From Candidatus Aphodoplasma excrementigallinarum (lineage in GTDB: Bacteria > Bacillota > Clostridia > UBA1381 > UMGS1253), in assembly GCA_018713805.1 (NCBI GenBank), contig DVOF01000111.1:1-16645 (forward strand): a stretch of 16,645 bases of DNA, read 5' to 3'. The stretch's first letter is position 1; each line of letters begins with the position of its first letter. Position numbers and translations under genes: made by a program. Positions 6,840-13,350 of the stretch are shown here, in pieces. The notes below the pieces were generated by a model that saw only the letters and a program-made list of their open reading frames with translations, ran no database searches and was not told where the DNA came from.

Positions 6840-7326
6840 CGGGCGGGCCGTCCATCCGTTCGGCCCTGTGATTGCGCCGGACAGCCGGGTGCTGATTTTG
6901 GGGAGCTTCCCGTCGGTGAAGTCGCGCGAGCAGAACTTCTTCTACGGTCACCCGCAGAACCGCTTCTGGCGCGTGATGGCAGGCGTGCTCGGCTGCGCCG
7001 TGCCGCAGACCATCCCGGAAAAGCGGCAGATGCTGCTGACGCATAAAATTGCGCTGTGGGACGTACTGCAAAGCTGTGAGATTTCCGGCTCGTCGGACGC
7101 CTCCATCCGCAATGCGGCGCCGAACGATATTGCCGGCCTGCTGTCTGCGCATACAATAAGAGCCGTTTTTTCAAACGGCTCTGCTTCGTTTCGTATGTAT
7201 GAAACCTATATCCTACCCCAGACGGATACGCCGCACTTTTTGCTGCCGTCCACCTCGCCGGCAAATGCGCGCTACAGTGTCGACGCGCTGACAGAAGCAT
7301 GGCGCGTCATTTTGGATTATCTGTAG
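6823..7326 (+). CDS. DNA-deoxyinosine (hypoxanthine-DNA) glycosylase
   Basis: 167-residue member of the HDG branch (family 6) of the uracil-DNA glycosylase superfamily, which removes hypoxanthine formed by adenine deamination. Signatures are VLILGSFPS (23-31), REQNFFYGHPQNRFWRV (35-51), ALWDVLQSCEISGSSD (77-92) and LPSTSPANA (141-149). The length is typical. The ATG at 6823 is chosen because GGGAGAA at 6808-6814 is 8 bases upstream and the HPFGPVI start of the family follows at once; an in-frame extension to 6718 has unrelated Arg-rich sequence that is the shadow of the upstream gene. It overlaps that gene by 17 bases, and its 3' end overlaps the convergent ImmA-like gene by 20 bases. No terminator is seen. 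Confidence 0.92.
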   Translation: MKSSDNGRAVHPFGPVIAPDSRVLILGSFPSVKSREQNFFYGHPQNRFWRVMAGVLGCAVPQTIPEKRQMLLTHKIALWDVLQSCEISGSSDASIRNAAPNDIAGLLSAHTIRAVFSNGSASFRMYETYILPQTDTPHFLLPSTSPANARYSVDALTEAWRVILDYL

Positions 7327-7888
7327 CCGGGCTCTGCGGCGGGAACAAAAACTGGCGCAGGAAGGCCAGGTCGTATTCGGTTTCGCCGTTGAACTTTTTA
7401 TACCGGTCGCGCCGCGCAAAGTCACGCAGGCGGATATTTGCCGCCGCGAGCGACACGTCGCACCGCTCGGCAATCCGTTCCGCGCTGCGGCAGCCGAGGC
7501 TGTCGAGCACGGCGAGCGGCATCAGCAGCTCGTCGGCAAAATACGCTGTTTCCAGATCGGTCGCCCGGCTGGCCTCCCGCCCAAGATGGCCCAAAAAGAT
7601 ATGCGCAAGCTGGCATGCGATGGTGAACCGGACGCGGCCGCGCACATGGCGCGGGTTATAGACGATGACATAGCTGCCACCGCTCTCAATGATATAGCCG
7701 TCGTCGCCGGCGGCCTGTTTGGAGCTGCGCGCGGCAATCCTATCCGCCCCGATACAGCGGATGCCGTAATGCTTGACGATTTTGTTCAGGTTTACGGGAA
7801 GCGAGGTTACGCCGCTCTGCCGCAGGATGTCCAAAACGGCGTCCTTGATTTCATTTTTCCGCTCCCGGCTGATAAAATACTGCGGCAT
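7307..7888 (-). CDS. ImmA/IrrE-family protein with degenerate metalloprotease motif
   Basis: 193-residue protein with the ImmA/IrrE (DUF955, M78-like) layout: N-terminal helices with LPVNLNKIVKHYGI, then RVRFTIACQLAHIFLGH (86-101) and ETAYFADELLMP (113-124). In active relatives the first motif reads H-E-x-x-H; here it is Cys92-Gln93-Leu-Ala-His96, so the first zinc ligand and the catalytic Glu are both replaced, while His96, His101 and Glu113 remain. I re-read the codons on the minus strand (TGC CAG CTT GCG CAT) and they agree. It may be a non-catalytic sensor or binding protein, or bind metal differently. No helix-turn-helix partner gene or mobile element is adjacent. It is the third gene of a minus-strand operon, 35 bases after the flavin reductase. 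Confidence 0.87.
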   Translation of the reverse strand: MPQYFISRERKNEIKDAVLDILRQSGVTSLPVNLNKIVKHYGIRCIGADRIAARSSKQAAGDDGYIIESGGSYVIVYNPRHVRGRVRFTIACQLAHIFLGHLGREASRATDLETAYFADELLMPLAVLDSLGCRSAERIAERCDVSLAAANIRLRDFARRDRYKKFNGETEYDLAFLRQFLFPPQSPATDNPK

Positions 7889-7923
7889 AGTTCCTCACCG
7901 CCTTCTGCTGTAATTCCGGCGCG

Positions 7924-8433
7924 TTAGTTGTTCGCGTATGCACCCGTGATTTCCCCGATGTACATAATATGGTAGTCCTTCTGCGCATAATTTTGCGCGT
8001 CCAGGCTTTTGTCGATAAAGCATTCCGGCGCAAACGCCTGCTTGTAGAGCTTTTTGATTGTCAGGGCAAGACGCGCTTCCTCAAACACCGGCACGTCCCC
8101 GATATGCGCCGTGTGCAGGCCCGCTTTTGTGATCTTATCTTCGTCGCGGCCCGACACAGTGCCGAGGTAGGAGAGCTGTTTGCGGTACGATTCGTCCAAA
8201 AAGCACAGCGAGAAGCTGTCCGCCTGCTCGATGAATTCGCGCGTGTAGCGCTGCGGGCGGATAAAGACGAATGCGACGTTTTTGTTCCACAATACGCCGA
8301 CGCCGCCCCACGACGCCGTCATAGTGTTGACTTTGCCGGACGCGTCCTGCGCGGTTACGAGCATCCATTCCGTTCCAATCAGGTGGAACGGGTTTTCCTG
8401 CAATTCCTTTACTTCCAACTTTTGATCAAACAT
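7924..8433 (-). CDS. Flavin reductase family protein (FMN-binding split barrel)
   Basis: 169-residue protein of the flavin reductase-like/FMN-binding split-barrel family. WMLVTAQD (23-30), NTMTASWGG (36-44), RPQRYT (59-64) and the later GTVSGRDEDK (91-100) are the family pattern; the TMTASW and RPQRYT regions normally hold the FMN phosphate and ring. Such small proteins in anaerobes reduce flavins or act as FMN-dependent reductases; the substrate is unknown. AAGGAGGT (plus-strand 8443-8450) sits 9 bases before the ATG, inside the 3' end of the preceding membrane-protein gene, whose stop is only 3 bases upstream, so coupling is very likely. Confidence 0.92.
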   Translation of the reverse strand: MFDQKLEVKELQENPFHLIGTEWMLVTAQDASGKVNTMTASWGGVGVLWNKNVAFVFIRPQRYTREFIEQADSFSLCFLDESYRKQLSYLGTVSGRDEDKITKAGLHTAHIGDVPVFEEARLALTIKKLYKQAFAPECFIDKSLDAQNYAQKDYHIMYIGEITGAYANN

Positions 8434-8436
8434 ATA

Positions 8437-9084
8437 TTATTTACCTCCTTGCAATTTTCGATAATTGTCAATATCGCGGATGAGCCGCTGCGGCAGCTTG
8501 AGCCAGGCCTTTTTCCTGCGCCGTCCAAGCAGCAGGATGGCCACCATGGGGATACTGCCGAGCGTTCCGGCGATGATGTCGGTCATGGTATCAATCAGGC
8601 TGTCGGTCTGGGAGTGGAGCCCAAAGAGCATATCTCCCGTAAACTCGTAAATCTCCCAAGCGCCCGCGCATGCGAGGCAAAACAAAAACACAAACATGGC
8701 GGAAAAGCCATAGTTGGTGACATTTGTCTTGTCGTAGCCGGAAAGCATATATAAAAAGCAATACCCAAATATCGCCAAAAGAAAGCCCGAAAACAAATGC
8801 AGCACAAAGTCCCACGCCGGAATCAGCCGGTACAGGCCCCATACGTTACCCAAAAAGAACGAAAACATTAAAAAGGTCGTCACGAGAATCCAGAGCGTAT
8901 TGGTGAGCGGGAAGCGGATGAGCTTGAACGCATAGCGTAAAAACAGCAGCAGCGCAATCACCAACAGCGAGGTCAGCGAGCCGACAAAGCCCACGGTGCA
9001 GAGTTTATAAATAAATGTCGCCGCCGCCAGGGCGAGATATACCAGGTCGGTTTCCAAAACCCGCACAACATCAACTCCAGCCAT
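8437..9084 (-). CDS. YjdF/DUF2238-like multi-pass membrane protein
   Basis: 215-residue integral membrane protein with about six hydrophobic segments (near 12-33, 36-55, 62-80, 93-115, 125-142, 166-186) and a basic C-terminal tail (RRRKKAWLK). Polar residues inside the membrane region, WDFVLH (91-96), WEIYEF (143-148) and DSLIDTMTDIIAGTLG (161-176), match the conserved pattern of the YjdF/DUF2238 family, whose function is unknown. It is the first gene of the three-gene minus-strand operon and has a promoter about 60 bases upstream. The ribosome site is weak (AAGAGA before ATG). The family assignment rests on the motif pattern only. Confidence 0.8.
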   Translation of the reverse strand: MAGVDVVRVLETDLVYLALAAATFIYKLCTVGFVGSLTSLLVIALLLFLRYAFKLIRFPLTNTLWILVTTFLMFSFFLGNVWGLYRLIPAWDFVLHLFSGFLLAIFGYCFLYMLSGYDKTNVTNYGFSAMFVFLFCLACAGAWEIYEFTGDMLFGLHSQTDSLIDTMTDIIAGTLGSIPMVAILLLGRRRKKAWLKLPQRLIRDIDNYRKLQGGK

Positions 9085-9140
9085 TTTATCTCTTGTACGC
9101 CGCCGTCAGCGGCAGGGTTTCAAATCTATATCATAATATT

Positions 9141-9169
9141 ATTATATCAGAAAAACGTGCAAAGTAAAA
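9141..9169 (-). promoter_or_regulatory. Promoter of the minus-strand membrane protein operon
   Basis: On the minus strand TTTTAC (9164-9169), a 17-base spacer and TATAAT (9141-9146). The 103-base gap between the two minus-strand genes otherwise holds only an untranslated leader of about 50 bases. Confidence 0.65.
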
Positions 9170-9187
9170 CAAAAACATGGAAGTCGG

Positions 9188-9700
9188 CTACAGCGTAAGT
9201 GTTACGTCATAGACCGAGTCAATCAGTATATAGTCGCAGCCGTAGCGTTTGCACAGCGCCAGATTGTGCCGGTTCTCCGCAATGAGCGCCGCCTTGTCCG
9301 GCGTTCCACCGGGCGCGCGCTGCTCTATCGCGCAGGAATATGCTTTGATATCGGCATAGTGCGCGTCAATGTAGGCCTCGCTCATGATAAGGCAGCAGTA
9401 CCGGATATCGGCAAGGTACGGCTCAGGGAAGTCATGCGCCCAGTCAAAGGGGATGTAGCACCCTTCTACGATGAGGTTTTGCCGGTTTTCCACCGCAGTC
9501 TTGACCATCTCCCGCACAATGGGCCAGAGATACGCTGTCAGCGCGTCGTCATCCTCCGGCGTGAGTGACGTCTGCCCGCTGCGGATGAGCCCCATTTTCA
9601 AGTGGTCGATGGAGAGATAGGGCATGTGGTACTGTTGCAGAAGCTTTTGCGCCAGCAGCGTCTTTCCCGTATGCGAGCACCCGGCAATCAAAACGACCAT
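9188..9700 (-). CDS. P-loop kinase-like protein (annotated in relatives as 2-phosphoglycerate or adenylate kinase)
   Basis: 170-residue small P-loop NTPase. Walker A GCSHTGKT is at 7-14, followed by YLSIDHLKMGLIRSG, a typical lid/substrate strand with Asp33, and NLIVEGCYIPFDW around 75-87, which resembles the second strand of nucleoside/shikimate-type kinases. Closely similar clostridial proteins are usually labelled 2-phosphoglycerate kinase or adenylate kinase, but I know of no proof of substrate and the short length does not fit classical adenylate kinase. It has its own promoter divergent from iorA, and no terminator is visible after it. A small-molecule kinase is likely; the substrate is open. 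Confidence 0.75.
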   Translation of the reverse strand: MVVLIAGCSHTGKTLLAQKLLQQYHMPYLSIDHLKMGLIRSGQTSLTPEDDDALTAYLWPIVREMVKTAVENRQNLIVEGCYIPFDWAHDFPEPYLADIRYCCLIMSEAYIDAHYADIKAYSCAIEQRAPGGTPDKAALIAENRHNLALCKRYGCDYILIDSVYDVTLTL

Positions 9701-9727
9701 AATTTTCCCGCCAATCTTTTTTCTTGT

Positions 9728-9756
9728 ATTTTACCACATGATACCGCATTTTGCAA
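9728..9756 (-). promoter_or_regulatory. Promoter of the minus-strand kinase gene
   Basis: On the minus strand TTGCAA (9751-9756), a 17-base spacer and TAAAAT (9728-9733), 28 bases before the kinase ATG. It is back-to-back with the iorA promoter, 33 bases away. Confidence 0.7.
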
Positions 9757-9789
9757 CAGAAAGGGCACAGCCTGCGCGCCTGCTGCAAA

Positions 9790-9818
9790 TTGACATCAGC
9801 GGTAAAGTGCTGTATAAT
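9790..9818 (+). promoter_or_regulatory. Perfect consensus sigma-A promoter of iorAB
   Basis: TTGACA at 9790-9795, exactly 17 bases, TATAAT at 9813-9818. No operator-like dyad is obvious around it, so expression may be high and constitutive. Confidence 0.92.
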
Positions 9819-9857
9819 GAAAGGGAAACACGCATGATGGGAGAGGGGTAAATCAAG

Positions 9858-11654
9858 TTGAAAAAATTACTGATGGGCAACGAGGCAGTCGCCTATGGCG
9901 CGGCAGCGGCCGGGGTCGGCGTTGTGTCCGGCTACCCGGGCACGCCGTCGACCGAGGTGCTCGAAACAGTTGCCAAAATCAATACAGATAAACGGATTTA
10001 TGTCGAGTGGTCGACAAATGAAAAGGCGGCGCTCGAGGTGGCGGCCGGCGCGGCCTATGCGGGCGCGCGGAGCATGGTGACCATGAAGCAGGTGGGGCTG
10101 AACGTCGCGTCCGACCCGCTGATGAGCCTTGCATACGTGGGCGTAAAGGGCGGCATGGTGGTGCTGGTGGCGGACGACCCGGGGCCGCTCTCGTCGCAGA
10201 CGGAGCAGGACACGCGCCACTTTGCGCGCTATGCAAACCTGCCCGTGTTCGACCCAGCGACGCCGGAGGAAGCGTACGAAATGACGATTGCCGCGTTCGC
10301 GCTCTCGGAGCAGATTGGCAAGCCGGTGTTTGTCCGCCCGACGACGAAGGTCTGTCACTCCTGCGCGACGATAGAGGCGCCCGACACTTGGGAGCCGAAA
10401 CAGGCGGACGGCTTTGTCAAGGACCCGAAGTGGGTCATCTTCCCGCCGCTGGCGTACCGGGCGCACGTGGAGATCGAAGCGTTGCAGCGCAGGCTGTCGG
10501 AGGAGCTGTCGGGCAGCCCGTTCAACAAAATGTGGGGCAGCGGCAAGGTCGGCATTGCGGCGGGCGGCGTGTCGCGCACCTATGTGACGGAGCTTGCCGG
10601 GCGGTTCCGCCTGCCGGTGAAGGTACTGGAGGTCGGTATCCCGAACCCGTTCCCGACGAGGCTGGGGGCGGAGTTTTTGCGCGGGCTTGAAAAGGTGATC
10701 GTGTTTGAGGAGCTTGACCCTGTCATCGAGGAAGGGTTGATCGAGATTGCCTATCAAAATAGAATCGACGTTGCAATTTTAGGGAAAAAGACGGACAATA
10801 CGCCCTGCGCGGGCGAGTTTACCTACGAAATCGTCCGGGACGCATTGGCAGACGTGCTCGGCATGGAATTAAAGGACGACACGCCGTGCGCGCCCCCGCC
10901 GCCGCTTCCGGTGCGCAACCCGGTGCTCTGTGCGGGATGCCCGCACCGTGCGTCGTTCTATGCGGTGAAGCTGGCGATGAAGGGGCAGAAGGCGGTGTTC
11001 ACTGGCGATATCGGCTGCTATACGCTCGGGAATGCAAAGCCGCTCGAAATGACGGATACGTGCCTTTGCATGGGCGCGGGCATTACGGTGGCGCAGGGGC
11101 TGAAGCGCGCCCAGCCGGACACGGCGCACATTGCGTTCGTCGGCGACTCGACGTTTTTCCATACGGGTCTGCCGGGGATTGCGAACGCAGTCTATAACCA
11201 GACGGATATCACTGTAATCGTGCTCGACAACTACACGACCGCCATGACGGGCCACCAGCCGCACCCCGGCATCGGTAAGACGATGATGGGCGTGCAGCAT
11301 GGCAAGATCGACATTTATGGCGTTGTGAAGGCGCTTGGCGCGTCGTATGTAAAGAAGGCCGACCCGTTTGATTTGGAACATGCGGTTTCGGTTGTGAAGG
11401 AAGCGGTAGCAGAGCCGGGCGTGAGCGTCGTGATTTTTGAATCGCCGTGTATCGCGCTAATAAAGCCGCAGCGCGTGATGAAGGTAGACGCGGAAACGTG
11501 CCGTGCGTGCGGAAGGTGTGTGCGCGAGATCGGCTGTCCGGCGCTGTTTGTCGGAGAGGATAAAAAGGTGTTCGTCGAGCCGTCCCTCTGTACGGGGTGC
11601 GGCCTGTGTACGGACGTATGCCCGTTTGATGCGATTGGAGGTGAGACGCTGTGA
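9858..11654 (+). CDS. iorA: Indolepyruvate:ferredoxin oxidoreductase, alpha subunit
   Basis: 598-residue large subunit of the oxygen-sensitive enzyme that oxidises indolepyruvate and other aryl-pyruvates to aryl-acetyl-CoA plus CO2, reducing ferredoxin. The N-terminal pyrimidine domain has SGYPGTPSTEVLET (24-37); the TPP-binding domain has CAGCPHR (358-364), GDIGCYTLG (383-391) and the GDS...DN motif from 429 to 458; the C-terminal ferredoxin domain holds Cys548/551/554/560 and Cys578/581/584/588 for two 4Fe-4S clusters. The TTG at 9858 is taken as start: GAGGGG at 9843-9848 is 9 bases upstream and MKKLLMGNEA is a normal IorA N-terminus; ATG 9873 is the alternative. It overlaps iorB by 4 bases (GTGA). 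Confidence 0.97.
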   Translation: MKKLLMGNEAVAYGAAAAGVGVVSGYPGTPSTEVLETVAKINTDKRIYVEWSTNEKAALEVAAGAAYAGARSMVTMKQVGLNVASDPLMSLAYVGVKGGMVVLVADDPGPLSSQTEQDTRHFARYANLPVFDPATPEEAYEMTIAAFALSEQIGKPVFVRPTTKVCHSCATIEAPDTWEPKQADGFVKDPKWVIFPPLAYRAHVEIEALQRRLSEELSGSPFNKMWGSGKVGIAAGGVSRTYVTELAGRFRLPVKVLEVGIPNPFPTRLGAEFLRGLEKVIVFEELDPVIEEGLIEIAYQNRIDVAILGKKTDNTPCAGEFTYEIVRDALADVLGMELKDDTPCAPPPPLPVRNPVLCAGCPHRASFYAVKLAMKGQKAVFTGDIGCYTLGNAKPLEMTDTCLCMGAGITVAQGLKRAQPDTAHIAFVGDSTFFHTGLPGIANAVYNQTDITVIVLDNYTTAMTGHQPHPGIGKTMMGVQHGKIDIYGVVKALGASYVKKADPFDLEHAVSVVKEAVAEPGVSVVIFESPCIALIKPQRVMKVDAETCRACGRCVREIGCPALFVGEDKKVFVEPSLCTGCGLCTDVCPFDAIGGETL

Positions 11655-12238
11655 GATATGACGTATTGATAGCCGGTGTAGGCGGGCAGGGGACGATCCT
11701 CGCGTCGCGGATTTTAGCAGCGGCTGCAATCCTGAAAGGGGAGTTTGCCCGCACGGGGGAGACGATTGGCATGAGCCAGCGCGGCGGCTGCGTCGTGAGC
11801 AACGTGCGCCTCGGCGCTGAAAAGGTCAGCCCTTATATCCCAAACGCGCAGGCGGATTTGCTTTTGGGGTTTGAGCTGGCGGAGACGGCGCGCAATATGG
11901 GGCGGCTGCGGCCGAAAGGCGCTGTCGTCGCCAATACGCAGACGATCAAGCCGGTGTCGCTCTCGCTCGGCATTGGCAAATATGATGTACCGGAATTGAA
12001 GGAATATATCCTCGCAAACTGCGGCAAGGCGGTGCTGCTTGACGGGTATGGGCTGGCGGCGCAGGCAGGGTCGGTCAAGGCGGTCAACATCGTCCTGCTC
12101 GGCGCGGCGTGTGGCGCGGGGCTTTTGCCGTTTGACCGCAGCGAGCTGACGCAGACGATCGAGCACAGCGTTGCGCCGCGGTTTGTGGAGATGAATTTGC
12201 GGGCGTTTTCGCTCGGATATGCTGCGGGGGAAAAATAA
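11651..12238 (+). CDS. iorB: Indolepyruvate:ferredoxin oxidoreductase, beta subunit
   Basis: 195-residue gamma-domain subunit that pairs with IorA. It begins with a GTG overlapping the iorA stop and is preceded by GGAGGTGA (11637-11644) at 6 bases. AGVGGQGTILAS (8-19) and ETIGMSQRGGCVVSNVRLG (37-55) are the signatures of the 2-oxoacid:acceptor oxidoreductase gamma family. The length is typical. Together with IorA it makes the complete heterodimeric enzyme; phenylacetate-CoA ligase or transaminase partners are not in the window. The next gene starts 27 bases later without a terminator, so the transcript probably continues into it. Confidence 0.96.
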   Translation: MRYDVLIAGVGGQGTILASRILAAAAILKGEFARTGETIGMSQRGGCVVSNVRLGAEKVSPYIPNAQADLLLGFELAETARNMGRLRPKGAVVANTQTIKPVSLSLGIGKYDVPELKEYILANCGKAVLLDGYGLAAQAGSVKAVNIVLLGAACGAGLLPFDRSELTQTIEHSVAPRFVEMNLRAFSLGYAAGEK

Positions 12239-12265
12239 AGAAATATGTGAACAGAGGTGTTGGCA

Positions 12266-13129
12266 ATGCCGAAAAGATTGTTATCCGGTATCCTGATCGC
12301 TATATTTGTATTGCAAGCGGTTCCCGCCCTGGCAGAAAGCAGGGACGAGGCGGAAGTCGCCAGATATGTGTTGGGACCGGAGGGCCTTGGCATTGTAAGC
12401 GAAGACATCCTGCAGGACGGCAGGATTACGCGCGCAGAAATGACGCATATTTTATGCTCTATGAGAGGATTTCGTTTAGATGGCGAAGGAATCGGTGTGA
12501 CGGGGTTCCAGGATGTTCCTCTTTCACATCCCTATGCGGAAGCCGTTTGGGCCGCCTGGATCATTGGCTGGATACGAGGAGATGGGAATCAGAATTTCAG
12601 GCCGGATGAGACCTGCACGCTTCTGGAAGCAGCGACGATGCTTTTTAATGCAACAGGTTGGGGCATGTGGGATGACGGATATTTATATTTGATGAACCTT
12701 ACTGGGGAGACGATTTCCTATCCGGACAGTTATATTGCGCTTGCAAAAGAAAAATTGGGGATTGACCTATCAAACGATGAACAGCAGGAGAATACGGACG
12801 CAATCCTGTCCCTTACTTGGCGTGTCTTTCATATCAATCGGTTTGGAAGGGCACCATATGAAGGATTTTATTATATGGAAATACCCAGTTTTGCACAGAA
12901 ATATGGAATCCATATCACAAGTGGCTGGGCGGTAAAAAATGCGGGCGGCGTCACGGTGGAAAGTGAAGACATAGCCGGGGAAGTCGTGAACGAAAGCAAT
13001 TTTACAGAAGGGTATGTGCTTGCATATCAATTGGAGGAGGGAGAAAATATGATACTGGCAATCAGCGAAGATTTGTATGAATCTCTCCCGACCTATGTGA
13101 AAGAGATGGCAATTGTTCCTCTGCCTTAA
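12266..13129 (+). CDS. Exported SLH-repeat-like protein of unknown function
   Basis: 287-residue secreted protein. MPKRLLSGILIAIFVLQAVPALAES is replaced after residue 23 (ALA) by mature sequence, a clear signal peptide. One good SLH repeat is at 79-131 (FQDVPLSHPYAEAVWAA, then GDGNQNFRPDE and EAATMLF); a degenerate repeat is likely at 37-68 (ITRAEMTHIL) and a weaker one at 150-190. The C-terminal ~100 residues have no motif I recognise. AGAGGTG (12253-12259) is 6 bases before the ATG at 12266; an in-frame GTG at 12257 overlaps that site and is less likely. It is downstream of iorAB in the same transcript. Base composition is AT-richer than iorAB from about 12440 on. It probably binds the cell wall. 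Confidence 0.82.
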   Translation: MPKRLLSGILIAIFVLQAVPALAESRDEAEVARYVLGPEGLGIVSEDILQDGRITRAEMTHILCSMRGFRLDGEGIGVTGFQDVPLSHPYAEAVWAAWIIGWIRGDGNQNFRPDETCTLLEAATMLFNATGWGMWDDGYLYLMNLTGETISYPDSYIALAKEKLGIDLSNDEQQENTDAILSLTWRVFHINRFGRAPYEGFYYMEIPSFAQKYGIHITSGWAVKNAGGVTVESEDIAGEVVNESNFTEGYVLAYQLEEGENMILAISEDLYESLPTYVKEMAIVPLP

Positions 13130-13157
13130 TTGGCGTAAAATCCGAAAAAGCTTAAAT

Positions 13158-13189
13158 GGCCTGTCCAATGCAACGGACAGGCCGTTTTT
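13158..13189 (+). terminator. Intrinsic terminator of the iorAB-SLH transcript
   Basis: GGCCTGTCC (13158-13166) pairs perfectly with GGACAGGCC (13175-13183) over 9 bp with an 8-base loop, followed by GTTTTT. Confidence 0.92.
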
Positions 13190-13265
13190 CTATGGGGTGT
13201 ATGCTTTATTAAAGATTTTGCGGTATAGTAAACCGTTTTGGGCGAAAAAATAATTGAAAAAGGGC

Positions 13266-13294
13266 TTTACACACAGAAACATTTCTGTTATACT
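13266..13294 (+). promoter_or_regulatory. Promoter of the copper operon
   Basis: TTTACA (13266-13271), a 17-base spacer and TATACT (13289-13294), with TG at 13286-13287 forming an extended -10 (TGtTATACT). The spacer itself is a 7-bp-arm inverted repeat (13273-13279 with 13282-13288). Predicted start of transcription is near 13301. Confidence 0.85.
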
Positions 13295-13302
13295 GTACGT
13301 AG

Positions 13303-13325
13303 ATACCCATACCCGGTAGGGGTAT
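13303..13325 (+). promoter_or_regulatory. CsoR-type copper operator
   Basis: ATACCCGGTAGGGGTAT at 13309-13325 is a GC-rich pseudo-palindrome of the form bound by CsoR repressors upstream of copZA-type operons. A second ATACCC half-site abuts it at 13303-13308. The site covers the predicted transcription start, so bound CsoR would block initiation; Cu(I) binding would release it. A csoR gene in the same operon supports this. Confidence 0.85.
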
Positions 13326-13350
13326 AAGCATATGAAAGGAGGAGTTCGTG

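Noticed and set aside
7159..7182. Hairpin in the glycosylase gene as a terminator
   Set aside because: No T-run follows on either strand and it is in the middle of an intact coding region.
7969..8754. 261-codon plus-strand frame opposite the flavin reductase and membrane protein
   Set aside because: No ribosome site or domain; both minus-strand genes have strong evidence.
9867..10757. 296-codon minus-strand frame across iorA
   Set aside because: Arg/His-rich shadow of the well-supported iorA frame.
13225..13250. Small CGGT/ACCG repeat upstream of the copA promoter as a second terminator
   Set aside because: Only 4-5 bp of stem and redundant with the strong terminator at 13158-13189.
13266..13294. 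MerR/CueR-type control of the copA promoter because of the spacer dyad
   Set aside because: MerR-type promoters have 19-20 base spacers; this one is 17 and no merR-like gene is in the window.
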